From CAYYWP01 sp050176585 (GTDB lineage Bacteria; Desulfobacterota; Binatia; HRBIN30; CADEER01), in NCBI GenBank assembly GCA_050176585.1, contig JBFXHX010000007.1, positions 62,001-126,000 of the forward strand: a stretch of DNA of 64,000 bases, in the 5' to 3' direction. A program made the translations under genes and the position numbers. Shown in pieces: positions 37,334 to 45,811 of the stretch. The notes below the pieces were generated by a model. That model worked only from the letters and a program-made list of their open reading frames with translations, was not told the DNA's origin and ran no database searches. Within the stretch, counting starts at the first letter, position 1. Every line of letters starts with the position of its first letter.

Positions 37334-37935
37334 TGGTGCTTTTGGCCAGCGTGTTGGTCTTGCCGATCATGGTTTGCGGGGGGCGGCGCCGGGCCGGCGC
37401 GGGCCGCGACGACTCCGAGCGCAACTGCCACCGGCGTAGCGGCCACGGCCACATCGAGCTTCACGCCGACGAGCACGGACATCCCTGCACCTGTCACATC
37501 CACGGCCGGCAAGCTGGCAACACCTGCACTTGGACGGCCACGCGAATGCGCGCCATTGGCACGCCGACTCCCACGTGCAGCGGACCGCCGCCGCGCTTCC
37601 TGACCCATCTGACCGCCGGCGATGAGCACGCCGACAGACTACCGGCCCCGCTTCTCGCCCCACGCTCGACCATTCTGTTCAGCCCCATGGTCGATGGGGA
37701 GAAGACGTTCCTCGCGACCGTGCCGAGCCCGGGCGGAGAACTCACGGAATTCCCACCGCCGGCCCGGGTTCTGCGCGGACCGCAATTACGCCATCGTCAT
37801 GCAGCCGGCAAACGGCGGACCGGTGATGCCGCTCACCGACTGCCCGTACAACGGCAACCACTCGGTTCGAGTCGCCGTTTCCCGTACCCGATCTCACCGG
37901 CTTGGGCGCGCCCACATACTGACGCGCCGTGGTGA
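37334..37935 (+). pseudogene. decayed secreted-protein gene, frameshifted
   Basis: Between the MmpL gene and the DsbA-like gene no intact frame of sense is found in about 750 bases. One frame starts MVLLASVLVLPIMVCGG, like a lipoprotein signal. After a G-run a second frame reads ATTPSATATGVAATAT and FTPTSTDIPAP, a Thr/Pro linker. A third gives GTPTPTCSGPP and a later one NYAIVMQPANGGPVMPLTDC. The pieces suggest an exported, linker-rich protein broken by at least two frameshifts. No family was recognised, and coding status is uncertain. Confidence 0.35.
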
Positions 37936-37944
37936 TGCGCGACA

Positions 37945-38547
37945 TCAGCCGCTCGTGCCGCGCACGTGCTCGACGAGCTGCTGGAGCGCTTGCTGTGACT
38001 GGACTCCGCTCAGCACGGCGCGCCGGTCGGCGACGAATGCCGGCACGGCGCTGACGCCGAGGCGGGCGGCTTCGCGCTCGTCTTCGAGCACGCTCTGCGC
38101 GAGGGCTCCGGTCTCGAGCGCGTCGCGCAACGCGTCGCCGTTCAACCCCAGGCCGGTCGCGACCCTCGTGAGCACGCCGATGTCACCGATGTCCTCTCCG
38201 CGCTCGAAGAAGGCGCGAAAAATGCCGGCGTTGTAGTCGTCAAAGCGCCCGTGCTGCCGGCTCCATTGCGCCGCTTCATGTGCCAAACGCGAGCGCGGCT
38301 GCACCGGCGGCAGCTTCATCGGTCGGCCCAGGCGCGCCGCCAGTGGATACACGGAGTTGGTCCACGCGCGCTGGAGGTATTCGCCGCCGGGATCGAGCGT
38401 CGGAACGGGCTCGGGGCGCAGCTCGAAAGCGCGCCAGGCGACCTCCACGCCGGGATCCATTTTGAGCAGCTCGTGCACGGCTGGCTCCGCCAGCCAGCAG
38501 AACGGTCACACGTAATCGGAGAAGATCTCGAGCTTCACCGGCTTCAT
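37945..38547 (-). CDS. DsbA/FrnE-like thioredoxin-fold oxidoreductase, probable selenoprotein (Sec14)
   Basis: A 201-codon frame for a DsbA-family (FrnE, 2-hydroxychromene-2-carboxylate isomerase-like) oxidoreductase. It starts at ATG 38547 with GAGGG eight bases upstream and reads MKPVKLEIFSDYV, then TGA (38508-38506), then PFCWLAEPAV. The TGA occupies the first position of the CPFC active site, and homology continues unbroken on both sides: EVAWRAFELRPEPVPTLDP, RSRLAHEAAQWSRQHG and VSAVPAFVADRRAVLSG. A bacterial SECIS-like hairpin follows the TGA. The best reading is selenocysteine insertion. A plain nonsense mutation or sequencing error (TGC to TGA) is the alternative; a shortened protein from the later GTG 38478 would lack the active site. 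Cytoplasmic; no signal peptide is visible. Substrate unknown. Confidence 0.75.
38479..38495 (-). promoter_or_regulatory. SECIS-like hairpin downstream of the in-frame TGA
   Basis: On the minus strand GGCTGGC, loop GGA, GCCAGCC: a perfect 7-bp stem inside the coding sequence. Seventeen bases separate the TGA (38506) from the loop (38488). Bacterial SECIS elements need an apical loop with a G in its first two bases, about 16-37 bases after the TGA; both conditions are met. Confidence 0.6.
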
Positions 38548-38614
38548 CGGCGTTCCCTCGCGTCTCCTGCGACAGTAGCGCACCCGCACGCGGTGCGCAT
38601 CCACCGCGGCGATT

Positions 38615-39112
38615 TCAGCCGGCTCGCCGAGCCGAGCGCAGCGCCCACACCGCGAATCCGCCCAACGCCACGCCGGACGCCGACCAGAGTCGCATGAAGG
38701 TCTCGCCCCGGCCGGACCACCAGTCCAGCATCGCGCGCGTGCGCTCCGTGCCGATGAACGGGGTCGCGAGCCCGCCGAGCAACGCCGTCCATCCCAGCGC
38801 GCGGAGCCCGCGGGGCGCGCGCGACGCAGGCGCCGAGCGGATGAGGAGCGCTCCGAAAACTACCCGGAGGGCGGTTGCCGCAAAAAGGCCAGCCGGCGTT
38901 TGGAATGCCCGCGCCACGCCGAGCATGCGTTGGGGCGCGACCACGCCCACTGCACTGAGGAGGCACACCGCGCAGCCGATCAGCCGCGCTATCGGCGCCA
39001 ACGACACCTCCGCTCGCGGCACCGGCTCGCGCAGTTTGCCACCGCGCCGGTGCAGCTGATCGGGGGCGACTTCGGCGACCATGCGTTTCACCGCGGTCCG
39101 GACGGAAACCAT
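38615..39112 (-). CDS. small four-helix membrane protein
   Basis: A 165-residue protein with about four hydrophobic helices: SLAPIARLIGCAVCLLSAVG, LFAATALRVVFGALLI, LGWTALLGGLATPFIG and SASGVALGGFAVWAL. Charged segments such as RAFQTPAG and GTERTRAMLDWW lie between them. I recall similar short proteins annotated as hypothetical, without function. The first 40 residues are basic and may be outside the true gene; a Met at MVAEVAP (near 39082) or later is possible, and no site has a good ribosome-binding sequence. It is just upstream of, and codirectional with, the probable selenoprotein gene, 67 bases apart. Confidence 0.55.
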   Translation of the reverse strand: MVSVRTAVKRMVAEVAPDQLHRRGGKLREPVPRAEVSLAPIARLIGCAVCLLSAVGVVAPQRMLGVARAFQTPAGLFAATALRVVFGALLIRSAPASRAPRGLRALGWTALLGGLATPFIGTERTRAMLDWWSGRGETFMRLWSASGVALGGFAVWALRSARRAG

Positions 39113-39304
39113 ATGCAGTAACGCTCATGGGCGGCGCCCGGTCAAGCCCGTCGTCAGCCTCTCGCGCTCCACGCGGGTTGTTGTTGTGTCGCCACCCACC
39201 TGCCAAAGCTACCTTGCGACCGCGCCGAGCCCGATGTTAGGGCTTTTGGCTCGGGATGTGCGGCCGCCGGCGTCGGCGGTTACGATGATGAAGGAGAGAA
39301 CCGA

Positions 39305-40534
39305 ATGGCGCCCCCCGTCTACGTGCTCGGCGGTTACCAGAGCGATTTCGCGCGCAATTGGAGCAAGGAGAGCAAGCAGATCGACGCCATGATCCGAGAA
39401 GCCGTCGAGGGCGGTCTGCGGGCCACCGGGATCGATCCACGCGCCGTGCAAGTCGGCCACGTGGGCAACTTTGCCGGCGAGCTCTACGCCATGCAGGGCC
39501 ACCTCGGCGCGTTCCTCGTCGCGGTGGATCCGGCGTTGTCTGGTCTTCCCACCTCGCGGCATGAGGCGGCCTGCGCGTCCGGCTCGATCGCGATTCTCGC
39601 CGCGTCGGCCGAGATCGAGGCCGGCCGTTACGACCTGGCGATGGTGGTCGGCCTGGAGCAGATGAAGACGGTGGACACCAAGCGCGGCGGCGAGTTTCTC
39701 GGCACGGCGGCGTGGTACGAGCGCGAGGCCAAGGGCGTCGAGTTTCCGTTCCCGAAGCTCTTCGGCCGTCTAGGCGACGAGTACGACAAGCGCTTCGGCT
39801 TGAAGGACGAGTATTTGAACCACATCTCGGCGGTGAATTACGCCAACGCCAAGCGCAACCCGCTGGCGCAAACCCGCGGTTGGCCCATCAGTGAGGATTT
39901 CGCCACCAAGGACGAGAAATTCAGCAAAGTCATCGGCGGGCGGATCAAGGTGTCGGACTGTTCGCAGGTGACCGATGGGTGCGTGGCGCTGTTCCTCGCC
40001 TCGGACACCGCAGCGACGGCATTTGCGAAGCAGCGGGGCGTGAGCCTCGACTCGATTCCGAAGCTGCTCGGCTGGGGCCACCACACGGCGCCGCTCGAGT
40101 TCCAGGCCAAGATCGACGAGAGCCGGGGCCACCCCTTCGTCCTTCCGCACACGCGGCAGGCGATCGTGGATGCATTCCGGCGCGCCGGCGTCGCCGATTG
40201 CTGGGGTGTCCAGGCGATCGAGACGCACGACTGCTTCACCACCTCCGAATACATGGCCATCGATCACTTCGGTCTCACCAAACCGGGTGAGTCGTGGAAG
40301 GCGATCGAGGAGGGCGTGATCGAGCTCGGCGGCAAGCTGCCGATCAACCCGAGTGGCGGACTGATCGGCGCCGGCCATCCGGTCGGCGCCACCGGCTGCC
40401 GCCAGGTGCTCGACGCGTACAAGCAGGTCACCGGTACGGCGGGCGACTACCAGGTCGACGGCGCGCGACGCGTGGCCACGCTCAACATCGGCGGCACGGG
40501 CACGACCAGTGTGTGCTTCGTGCTCGGCCGTTAA
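39305..40534 (+). CDS. thiolase-family acyl-CoA acetyltransferase
   Basis: A 409-residue thiolase of the SCP2/acetyl-CoA acetyltransferase-like branch. The nucleophile Cys is in SRHEAACASGSIAILAA; the base His are in IETHDCFTTSEYMA and INPSGGLIGAGHPVGATG, and the end NIGGTGTTSVCFVLGR is typical. It could form or cleave acetoacetyl-CoA or longer 3-oxoacyl-CoA. An acetoacetyl-CoA-forming thiolase would supply the first step of the ethylmalonyl-CoA pathway found 5-15 kb away, but this branch often acts in sterol or side-chain breakdown instead. ATG with AAGGAG eight bases upstream. Single gene, followed 26 bases later by a secreted repeat protein. Confidence 0.88.
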   Translation: MAPPVYVLGGYQSDFARNWSKESKQIDAMIREAVEGGLRATGIDPRAVQVGHVGNFAGELYAMQGHLGAFLVAVDPALSGLPTSRHEAACASGSIAILAASAEIEAGRYDLAMVVGLEQMKTVDTKRGGEFLGTAAWYEREAKGVEFPFPKLFGRLGDEYDKRFGLKDEYLNHISAVNYANAKRNPLAQTRGWPISEDFATKDEKFSKVIGGRIKVSDCSQVTDGCVALFLASDTAATAFAKQRGVSLDSIPKLLGWGHHTAPLEFQAKIDESRGHPFVLPHTRQAIVDAFRRAGVADCWGVQAIETHDCFTTSEYMAIDHFGLTKPGESWKAIEEGVIELGGKLPINPSGGLIGAGHPVGATGCRQVLDAYKQVTGTAGDYQVDGARRVATLNIGGTGTTSVCFVLGR

Positions 40535-40560
40535 CTGGCGAGCAGCAGAGCTCCGCATCG

Positions 40561-41280
40561 ATGGCGCATCGCCGCGCGCGGTCCGGCACCACATTCGCTC
40601 AGCGGGTGGCGCTGTCGTGGCGGACGATGCGCGCCGGTCGGCGCAGCGCCGTGCTGGCCGCCGTGATCGCGGGGGTGCTGGCGCTGCCGGCGAGTGAGAC
40701 CGGCGCGCAACTGCGAACGCCAGGCGCGGGCGCGGTCAGTGAAGACGCGGGACCGATCGGCGAACACAGCCGGCCGCTCGGCGAGGGCAGCGGGCCCGTG
40801 CGCGACGGCCGCGCAACGCTCGGCGAGACCAGCGAGCCCATGCGTTCCGGGCCGGTGCGCGATGGCACCACCCGCAGCATGCGCAGCGGGCCCGTGTCGT
40901 CCCTCTCCCGCGGCCCCATGACGCAGCCGCGCACGCTGCGCGACGGCGGCTCGATGACCGAGTCCTCCGCGGGTGCGGTGAAGCACGACAAGCACCGGGC
41001 GCTGGGCTCGCGCATCTCACAGCCACTCCGCGAGCTGGCGCCGTTGCAGGCGCATCTCCGCGCCCTGCGCGCGCAAGGCGACGGCGCCGCGATCACCGCT
41101 GCCGGTGCGCCCATGGCCGACCTGCCGGAGGACGCAATGGTCCCTGAGCTCGTGCCTGAGGACGAGCTCCCGCCCGATGCTGAAATGCACGGAAACGATC
41201 ATCCCGCAGCGGACCCAGCGCCAGAGATCGCCGATGAGATACCCGCTTCGGTTGACGAGCACGAGCTGGCGGCACCCTGA
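40561..41280 (+). CDS. secreted or periplasmic protein with seven-residue repeats
   Basis: A 239-residue protein I do not recognise. An export signal is likely (RRSAVLAAVIAGVLALPAS, ending near residue 45), with either ATG 40561 or the in-frame ATG at 40627 as start. Residues 63 to about 118 hold a degenerate heptad array: AGPIGEH, SRPLGEG, SGPVRDG, RATLGET, SEPMRSG and so on, with 21-base periods in the DNA. A basic/helical middle (PLRELAPLQAHLRALRAQG) and an acidic tail (PELVPEDELPPDAEMHG... EIADEIP) follow. It has no cysteine and many charged residues. It may bind a surface or metal; no function is proposed. It lies 26 bases after the thiolase gene, but a shared role is not evident. Confidence 0.6.
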   Translation: MAHRRARSGTTFAQRVALSWRTMRAGRRSAVLAAVIAGVLALPASETGAQLRTPGAGAVSEDAGPIGEHSRPLGEGSGPVRDGRATLGETSEPMRSGPVRDGTTRSMRSGPVSSLSRGPMTQPRTLRDGGSMTESSAGAVKHDKHRALGSRISQPLRELAPLQAHLRALRAQGDGAAITAAGAPMADLPEDAMVPELVPEDELPPDAEMHGNDHPAADPAPEIADEIPASVDEHELAAP

Positions 41281-41282
41281 TG

Positions 41283-41350
41283 CTTCAACGCGAACGGGCG
41301 AGACGCAAAGGTACGAAAGCGCCTCCGGGCCTCGCGACTTCGCGTTGAAG
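41283..41350. repeat. 68-bp inverted repeat with 12-bp perfect ends
   Basis: CTTCAACGCGAA at 41283-41294 is the exact reverse complement of 41339-41350; an inner GCGAG / CTCGC pair adds to the stem. The interior (GAGACGCAAAGG...) looks like dispersed repeats common in environmental bacteria. It lies between a secreted-protein gene and an SDR gene and might act as a terminator or REP-like element. Confidence 0.5.
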
Positions 41351-41374
41351 AGAGATCCCGGCTAAGAAGCGCTC

Positions 41375-42106
41375 GTGACGGCGGCGCTTCACGACGAAAT
41401 CGCGCTGGTGACGGGCGCGAGTCGCGGCATCGGCCGCGAGATCGCCGTGCGGCTCGCGCGCACCGGCTGCCGAGTCGCCGCGCTCGCCCGCAGCGCACCG
41501 GACCTCGAGGCGACGGCCGCCGAGGCTGCGGCGGCACCGACGGCGGGCCTCGTTTATCCCCTGGCGGCGGATGTGAACGATGACGCGCAGCTCGAGCGCG
41601 CGGTCCGCGAGATCGGCGCGCGCTTCGGCGAAATCACCGTATTGGTGAACAACGCCGGGATCGCTCCGCCCCGCGCGCCGATCGGCAAGACGGCGGTGGC
41701 CGACTGGGATCGCACGCTCGCCACCTGCTTGCGTGCACCGATGGTACTGACCCGCCTCGTGCTGCCGAGCATGCTCGCCCACCGCCGCGGCGCGATCATC
41801 AACATCGCATCCATCGCGGGCAAACGCGGGCGCGCCGGCGAGGCCGCATACGCGGCGGCGAAATTCGGCCTGCTCGGTTTCACCGAGTCGCTGTTCGACG
41901 AGGTGCGCCAGCACGGCATCAAGGTGAGCGCCATCATTCCCGGCCTGGTCGATACCGCGATGATCCCGGCCAACAAGCGCGTCGACCGGAACAAGTTTCT
42001 GCGGCCTGCGGACGTTGCCGAAGCGGTCTATGTGGTACTGACCAGCTCCGCGCGCGCTTGCCCGCGCGAGATCGTGCTCGTGCCGCAATACGATCCGGAG
42101 GCGTGA
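41375..42106 (+). CDS. SDR-family oxidoreductase (3-oxoacyl reductase-like)
   Basis: A 243-residue classical short-chain dehydrogenase. The dinucleotide site is VTGASRGIGREIA, then LVNNAGIAPPRAP, the catalytic Ser in IINIASIAGKRG and the YxxxK pair in AAYAAAKFGLLGF. The arginine after TGAS favours NADP(H). The C-terminal IIPGLVDTAMIPANK and the ending are usual. It reduces a ketone or oxidises an alcohol of unknown identity. The start is GTG 41375; no strong ribosome-binding site is seen. It precedes a second SDR gene by 68 bases on the same strand. Confidence 0.88.
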   Translation: MTAALHDEIALVTGASRGIGREIAVRLARTGCRVAALARSAPDLEATAAEAAAAPTAGLVYPLAADVNDDAQLERAVREIGARFGEITVLVNNAGIAPPRAPIGKTAVADWDRTLATCLRAPMVLTRLVLPSMLAHRRGAIINIASIAGKRGRAGEAAYAAAKFGLLGFTESLFDEVRQHGIKVSAIIPGLVDTAMIPANKRVDRNKFLRPADVAEAVYVVLTSSARACPREIVLVPQYDPEA

Positions 42107-42174
42107 GCCATCCGCGGCGCGCGTGCGCGCGCGGCGGCGCGGCATCGCGAGCGCGGTATGTTAGAGAGGACGGC

Positions 42175-42906
42175 ATGGAGTTGCGCGGCGCGACGGCGCT
42201 GATCACCGGCGGCGCACATCGGCTGGGACGGGCGATCGCTCTCGGCCTTGCCGAATCGGGGGCCGACGTCGCGCTCACCTATTTCGCTTCCGCGGCCGCG
42301 GCGCGCGAGACGCAAACCGCCATCGAGCAACGCGGTGTGCGCGCGCTGACCCTGCGCGCAGACGCGTCCGACGATCGCCAGATCGCGGCAGCGCTGTCTA
42401 CCGTGAGCCGCCGCTTCGGTCGCCTCGACCTCTGGATCGCCAACGCGGGCGTCTTCCGCCGCACGCCGCTGCGCTCCGTGACCGCCGCCGACTGGCACGA
42501 CATGCTGCGCCTCAACCTGGGCACATTCCTCGTGCCAGCCCGGCGCATCGGGCCCCTGATGCAGCGGCAGGGCGGCGGCGCGATCATCGCACTCGGCGAC
42601 GTGGCCGCTGAGCAGGCGTGGACGGACTACCTGCCCTACAGCATAGCGAAGCGCGGCGTCGCGGCGCTCGCGGTCGCGCTGGCGCGTCACCTGGCACCGA
42701 CGGTGCGGGTCAACGTCATCGCGCCCGGCCCCGTGCTCTTCCCGCCCGGCTTCCCCGCCGCGGCGCGCCGGCGCGAGATCCGCCGCACGCTCTTGAAACG
42801 GGCGGGCAGCGCGGAGGACGTGGTCGCAGCCGTGCGGTACCTCGCCACGGCCGACTACGTCACAGGGGTGGTGCTGCCCGTTGACGGAGGCCGGCGCCTT
42901 GCGTGA
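42175..42906 (+). CDS. SDR-family oxidoreductase (FolM/pteridine-reductase-like)
   Basis: A 243-residue short-chain dehydrogenase that resembles pteridine/dihydrofolate reductases (FolM, PTR1). The cofactor motif is ITGGAHRLGRAIA, with His-Arg at the third-fourth positions typical of that group. It continues LTYFASAAAAR, WIANAGVFRRTPL, and YLPYSIAKRGVAALA (catalytic Tyr and Lys). The Ser is replaced by Asp at the corresponding IIALGDVAAEQ, as in PTR1-like enzymes. The ending VTGVVLPVDGGRRL is standard. A pterin or quinonoid substrate is plausible but not shown. ATG with GAGAGGA upstream. Its last codons overlap the start of trmB. Confidence 0.83.
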   Translation: MELRGATALITGGAHRLGRAIALGLAESGADVALTYFASAAAARETQTAIEQRGVRALTLRADASDDRQIAAALSTVSRRFGRLDLWIANAGVFRRTPLRSVTAADWHDMLRLNLGTFLVPARRIGPLMQRQGGGAIIALGDVAAEQAWTDYLPYSIAKRGVAALAVALARHLAPTVRVNVIAPGPVLFPPGFPAAARRREIRRTLLKRAGSAEDVVAAVRYLATADYVTGVVLPVDGGRRLA

Positions 42907-43501
42907 TGGACGCGCGCCCGCACCGGTGTTCAGCTGGCGGGCGGTCTTCGACAACGACAATCCGGTGGCCATCGAAGTCGGGCCTGGGCGCGGCGAGTTC
43001 TTGCGCGCCATCGCGCGCGACCGACCGCACTGGAACTTCTTCGCGATCGAGCGCTCGGCCGCCCGCGCGCGGGCCATCGAGCGCGAGCTGGAGGCCGCCG
43101 CGCTCCCCAACGCGCGCGTGCTATGCGCCGACGCGGCGTGTCTGCTGCCGCTGCTGCCGGAAGCATCCGCGGCCGCGGTCTTCGTGCAGTTCCCCGACCC
43201 GTGGTGGAAGCGGCGACATCAACGCCGGCGCGTGTGGACTCCCGAGTTCGCGGCCGCCGTCCGCCGCGTGCTGCAGCCCGGAGCTACAGTTGAATTCCTC
43301 ACCGATGTCGAGGAGACGTTTCGTCTCGGTGTCGCCTGTCTGGAGGCCGACGGCGGCTTCGAGCCGGTTGCCATCGGGTGCGTCCCGAGCCACAACACGA
43401 TGTACGCGCGCAAAGCGCTGAACCGCGGCGACAGCATCTTCCGCAGCGTGCATCGCCGCGCCATGGCGGGCGGCGCGGTATCGAACAGCTGTGCGATGTG
43501 A
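42899..43501 (+). CDS. trmB: tRNA (guanine-N7-)-methyltransferase
   Basis: A 200-residue S-adenosylmethionine-dependent enzyme that forms m7G46 in tRNA. The SAM motif is IEVGPGRGEFLRAIA, and the family signature FPDPWWKRRHQRRR follows, then TVEFLTDVEETF and HNTMYARKALNRGD near the end. Compared with E. coli TrmB it is short at the N-terminus, as in many compact forms. The start is uncertain: TTG 42899 has GGAGG eight bases upstream and is chosen, overlapping the SDR gene by eight bases; TTG 42881 is possible. No ATG is available in the right place. It faces the convergent transketolase gene. Confidence 0.87.
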   Translation: MRDGRAPAPVFSWRAVFDNDNPVAIEVGPGRGEFLRAIARDRPHWNFFAIERSAARARAIERELEAAALPNARVLCADAACLLPLLPEASAAAVFVQFPDPWWKRRHQRRRVWTPEFAAAVRRVLQPGATVEFLTDVEETFRLGVACLEADGGFEPVAIGCVPSHNTMYARKALNRGDSIFRSVHRRAMAGGAVSNSCAM

Positions 43502-43622
43502 GGCTGTTACGCTGTGCGCCGTTCGCGCCAGAGCACGACAGTCGATGCTCGAAGCGACGGCGCGACCGCTGATGAGCCGAACCCTGACAGCTACCAGCCT
43601 AGCAGCTTAACAGCCTCGGCAC

Positions 43623-45527
43623 TCATCTCGACGACTTGGGGATCCGCCCCAACAGTTCGCGGGCTTTGTGCGCGATCGACCCGCCGTCCAGCTGAAAGCG
43701 CTGCAAGAGTTCTTCTGGCTTGCCCGAGCGTGGAATGTCATCGACGGCCAGCTTCGTCACGCTCGCGGTCTCGCCCGCGAGGGCGTTCAGCACCGCATCG
43801 CCGAGACCGCCCTCCGCGTAGTGATCCTCGACAGTCAGGACGCGTCCGCCGGTGGCGCGCGCGGCGGCGCGTATTTCGTCCGCGTCGATCGGCTTGATCG
43901 AGTACGCGTCGATGACGCGGACCGGGATGCCGTCCTTTTCGAGCTCGGCGTGTGCGGCCAGCACCTCGAAAAGGGTCACTCCGGCACTGACGATCGTGAG
44001 CTCGTCGGCGTCGCTCCGGCGGAGCACCTTCGAACCGCCGATCGGGAAGTGCTCGTCGGCGCCGTACAAGATCGGCGTTTTCGGGCGCGTTAGGCGCAGA
44101 TAGTGGATGCCGCGCGCGATGGCCATCGCCTCGACCAGGCGCTCCGTCGCGACCGCGTCCGCGGGGTACAGCACCACGGCGTGCGGCACGGCGCGCATCA
44201 TGGCGAGGTCTTCCAGCCCCATCTGCGATGGGCCGTCCTCGCCGATCGACACGCCGCAGTGCGAGCCCGCAAGCTTCAGGTTCGCGCGTGAGATCGCGGC
44301 CATCCGGATGTGATCGAAGGCGCGGGTCAGAAAGCACGCGAAGGTGGAGGCGAACGGGATCTTGCCCGCGGCCGAGAGGCCGACGGCGGCGCCGACCATG
44401 TTCTGCTCGGCGATGAACGCCTCCAGATACCGGGCCGGATGGGCGGCCAGGAAACGCTCGGCGAAGGTCGAGTTTTTCGTGTCGGCATCGAGTACGACCA
44501 CCGCGGGATTCACGGCACCGAGCTTCGCGAGCGCGGTGCCGTAGGCTTCGCGGGTGGCCACCCGATCGGCGCTGCCGTAGGTCGGCGGCTCCATCGCCGA
44601 TATCGTCACCGGCTCGACGGGCCGCGCCGCGCCGCGGCGCAGCACCGGGAACAGGGCGACCTTCGGCGCGGCCGCACGCACTTCCTCGATGGCGGAGTCG
44701 AGATCGGGACCCTTTTGCACCGGCTTGCCATGCCAGTTGTCCCGGTCCGCGAGCGCCGTGACCCCCTGCCCCTTGCGTGTGCGCGCGACGATCGCGACCG
44801 GCTGGTCGCGCACCGCCGACGCGGCCTCGAAAGCGCCCAGAATCGCGTTCATGTCGTGGCCGTCGATCGCAATGGCGTGCCAGCCGAAGGCGGTGAAACG
44901 CGCCGCGTAACCGTCGGCGTCGAAGCCGTACATCGTCCGCTGGCTCTGGCCGAGCGCGTTGATGTCGGCGATCGCGACGAGGTTATCAAGGCGCGCGTGG
45001 GCGGCGAGCGCGATAGCTTCCCACACCGCGCCCTCCGCCAGCTCGCCGTCCCCGCACAAGACGTAGAAGCGCTGATCGCTCTGCTCGAGCTGTTTCGCTC
45101 CCCAGGCGAGGCCCACGCCAACTGAGAGGCCCTGTCCGAGCGAGCCGGTTGCGGCAACGGTACCGGCGAAATGCGGCGTCGGATGGCCTTCGAGCTCGCT
45201 GTCGAAGCGGCGCAGCGTCAGCAGTTTCTCGACCGGGAAGGCGCCCGCCTCTGCCCACGCGGCGTAGAGCAGCGGTGCGGCATGGCCTTTCGAGAGCACG
45301 AAGCGGTCGCAGGCGGGATTTCCCGGATCGCTCGGGTCGTAGCGCATGACGTCGAAGAACAGCGCCGCGACCAAGTCGGCCGCAGACAGGCAGGAGGTCG
45401 GGTGGCCCGAGCCCGCTTCCGCGGTGGCGCGCAGCGAGTGCTCACGCAACCGCGCGGCGCGCGCGCGCAACTGCTGAATCCGCTCGGCCGCTGCCCGGCC
45501 CGGGGACGTGCTCACCGCCTGCTCCAC
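43623..45527 (-). CDS. tkt: transketolase
   Basis: A 634-residue thiamine-diphosphate enzyme of the pentose phosphate pathway, moving two-carbon units between sugar phosphates. The TPP/metal motif is CGDGELAEGAVWE with NALGQSQRT. Substrate and cofactor sites are seen in SLRATAEAGSGHPTSCLSAA, RFDSELEGHPTPH, GLSAAGKIPFASTFACFL and GEDGPSQMGLEDLAMMRA. All three domains are present. The GTG at 45527 has GAGGAG about nine bases upstream. It is the last gene of a minus-strand series, with a 284-base gap from the rhodanese-MoeB gene in which I see no gene, so it probably has its own promoter. Confidence 0.95.
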   Translation of the reverse strand: MEQAVSTSPGRAAAERIQQLRARAARLREHSLRATAEAGSGHPTSCLSAADLVAALFFDVMRYDPSDPGNPACDRFVLSKGHAAPLLYAAWAEAGAFPVEKLLTLRRFDSELEGHPTPHFAGTVAATGSLGQGLSVGVGLAWGAKQLEQSDQRFYVLCGDGELAEGAVWEAIALAAHARLDNLVAIADINALGQSQRTMYGFDADGYAARFTAFGWHAIAIDGHDMNAILGAFEAASAVRDQPVAIVARTRKGQGVTALADRDNWHGKPVQKGPDLDSAIEEVRAAAPKVALFPVLRRGAARPVEPVTISAMEPPTYGSADRVATREAYGTALAKLGAVNPAVVVLDADTKNSTFAERFLAAHPARYLEAFIAEQNMVGAAVGLSAAGKIPFASTFACFLTRAFDHIRMAAISRANLKLAGSHCGVSIGEDGPSQMGLEDLAMMRAVPHAVVLYPADAVATERLVEAMAIARGIHYLRLTRPKTPILYGADEHFPIGGSKVLRRSDADELTIVSAGVTLFEVLAAHAELEKDGIPVRVIDAYSIKPIDADEIRAAARATGGRVLTVEDHYAEGGLGDAVLNALAGETASVTKLAVDDIPRSGKPEELLQRFQLDGGSIAHKARELLGRIPKSSR

Positions 45528-45811
45528 GATCGACGCTCCTCTACGGCCATGCGTGTCACGGTAATCCGCCGACCGGCGGCGGACACGCGCGAGCTTGGCG
45601 ACGGAGTGCGAGCCGCGACAACGGGACGGCCACCGACGCCGTCATGGGTGCGGGCTCGCGGGGGATCCCCAACAGGTGACGACACGGCTTCATAGCGGGT
45701 CTGGTCGCCTCCGGCTGGAGACGGCGCCTTGCTACCAGAATCGTCCGCGCCGTCCAACGCCGCGGCCGGGGCGATGGTGCTGCGGCGGCACGATCGGTGG
45801 CGCAGACGCGC

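Noticed and set aside
37860..37880. tRNA T-arm-like GGTTCGAGTC
   Set aside because: No acceptor, D or anticodon stems can be formed around it and no CCA-proximal helix is present.
38479..38508. Ordinary pseudogene for the DsbA-like gene
   Set aside because: A single TGA at the exact catalytic Cys, with intact frame elsewhere and a correctly spaced hairpin, makes selenocysteine more likely than random decay; the alternative is kept in the evidence.
43501..43616. 9-bp inverted repeat AGGCTGTTA / TAACAGCCT between trmB and tkt
   Set aside because: The arms are short and 98 bases apart, so a stable structure is doubtful; not listed as a feature.
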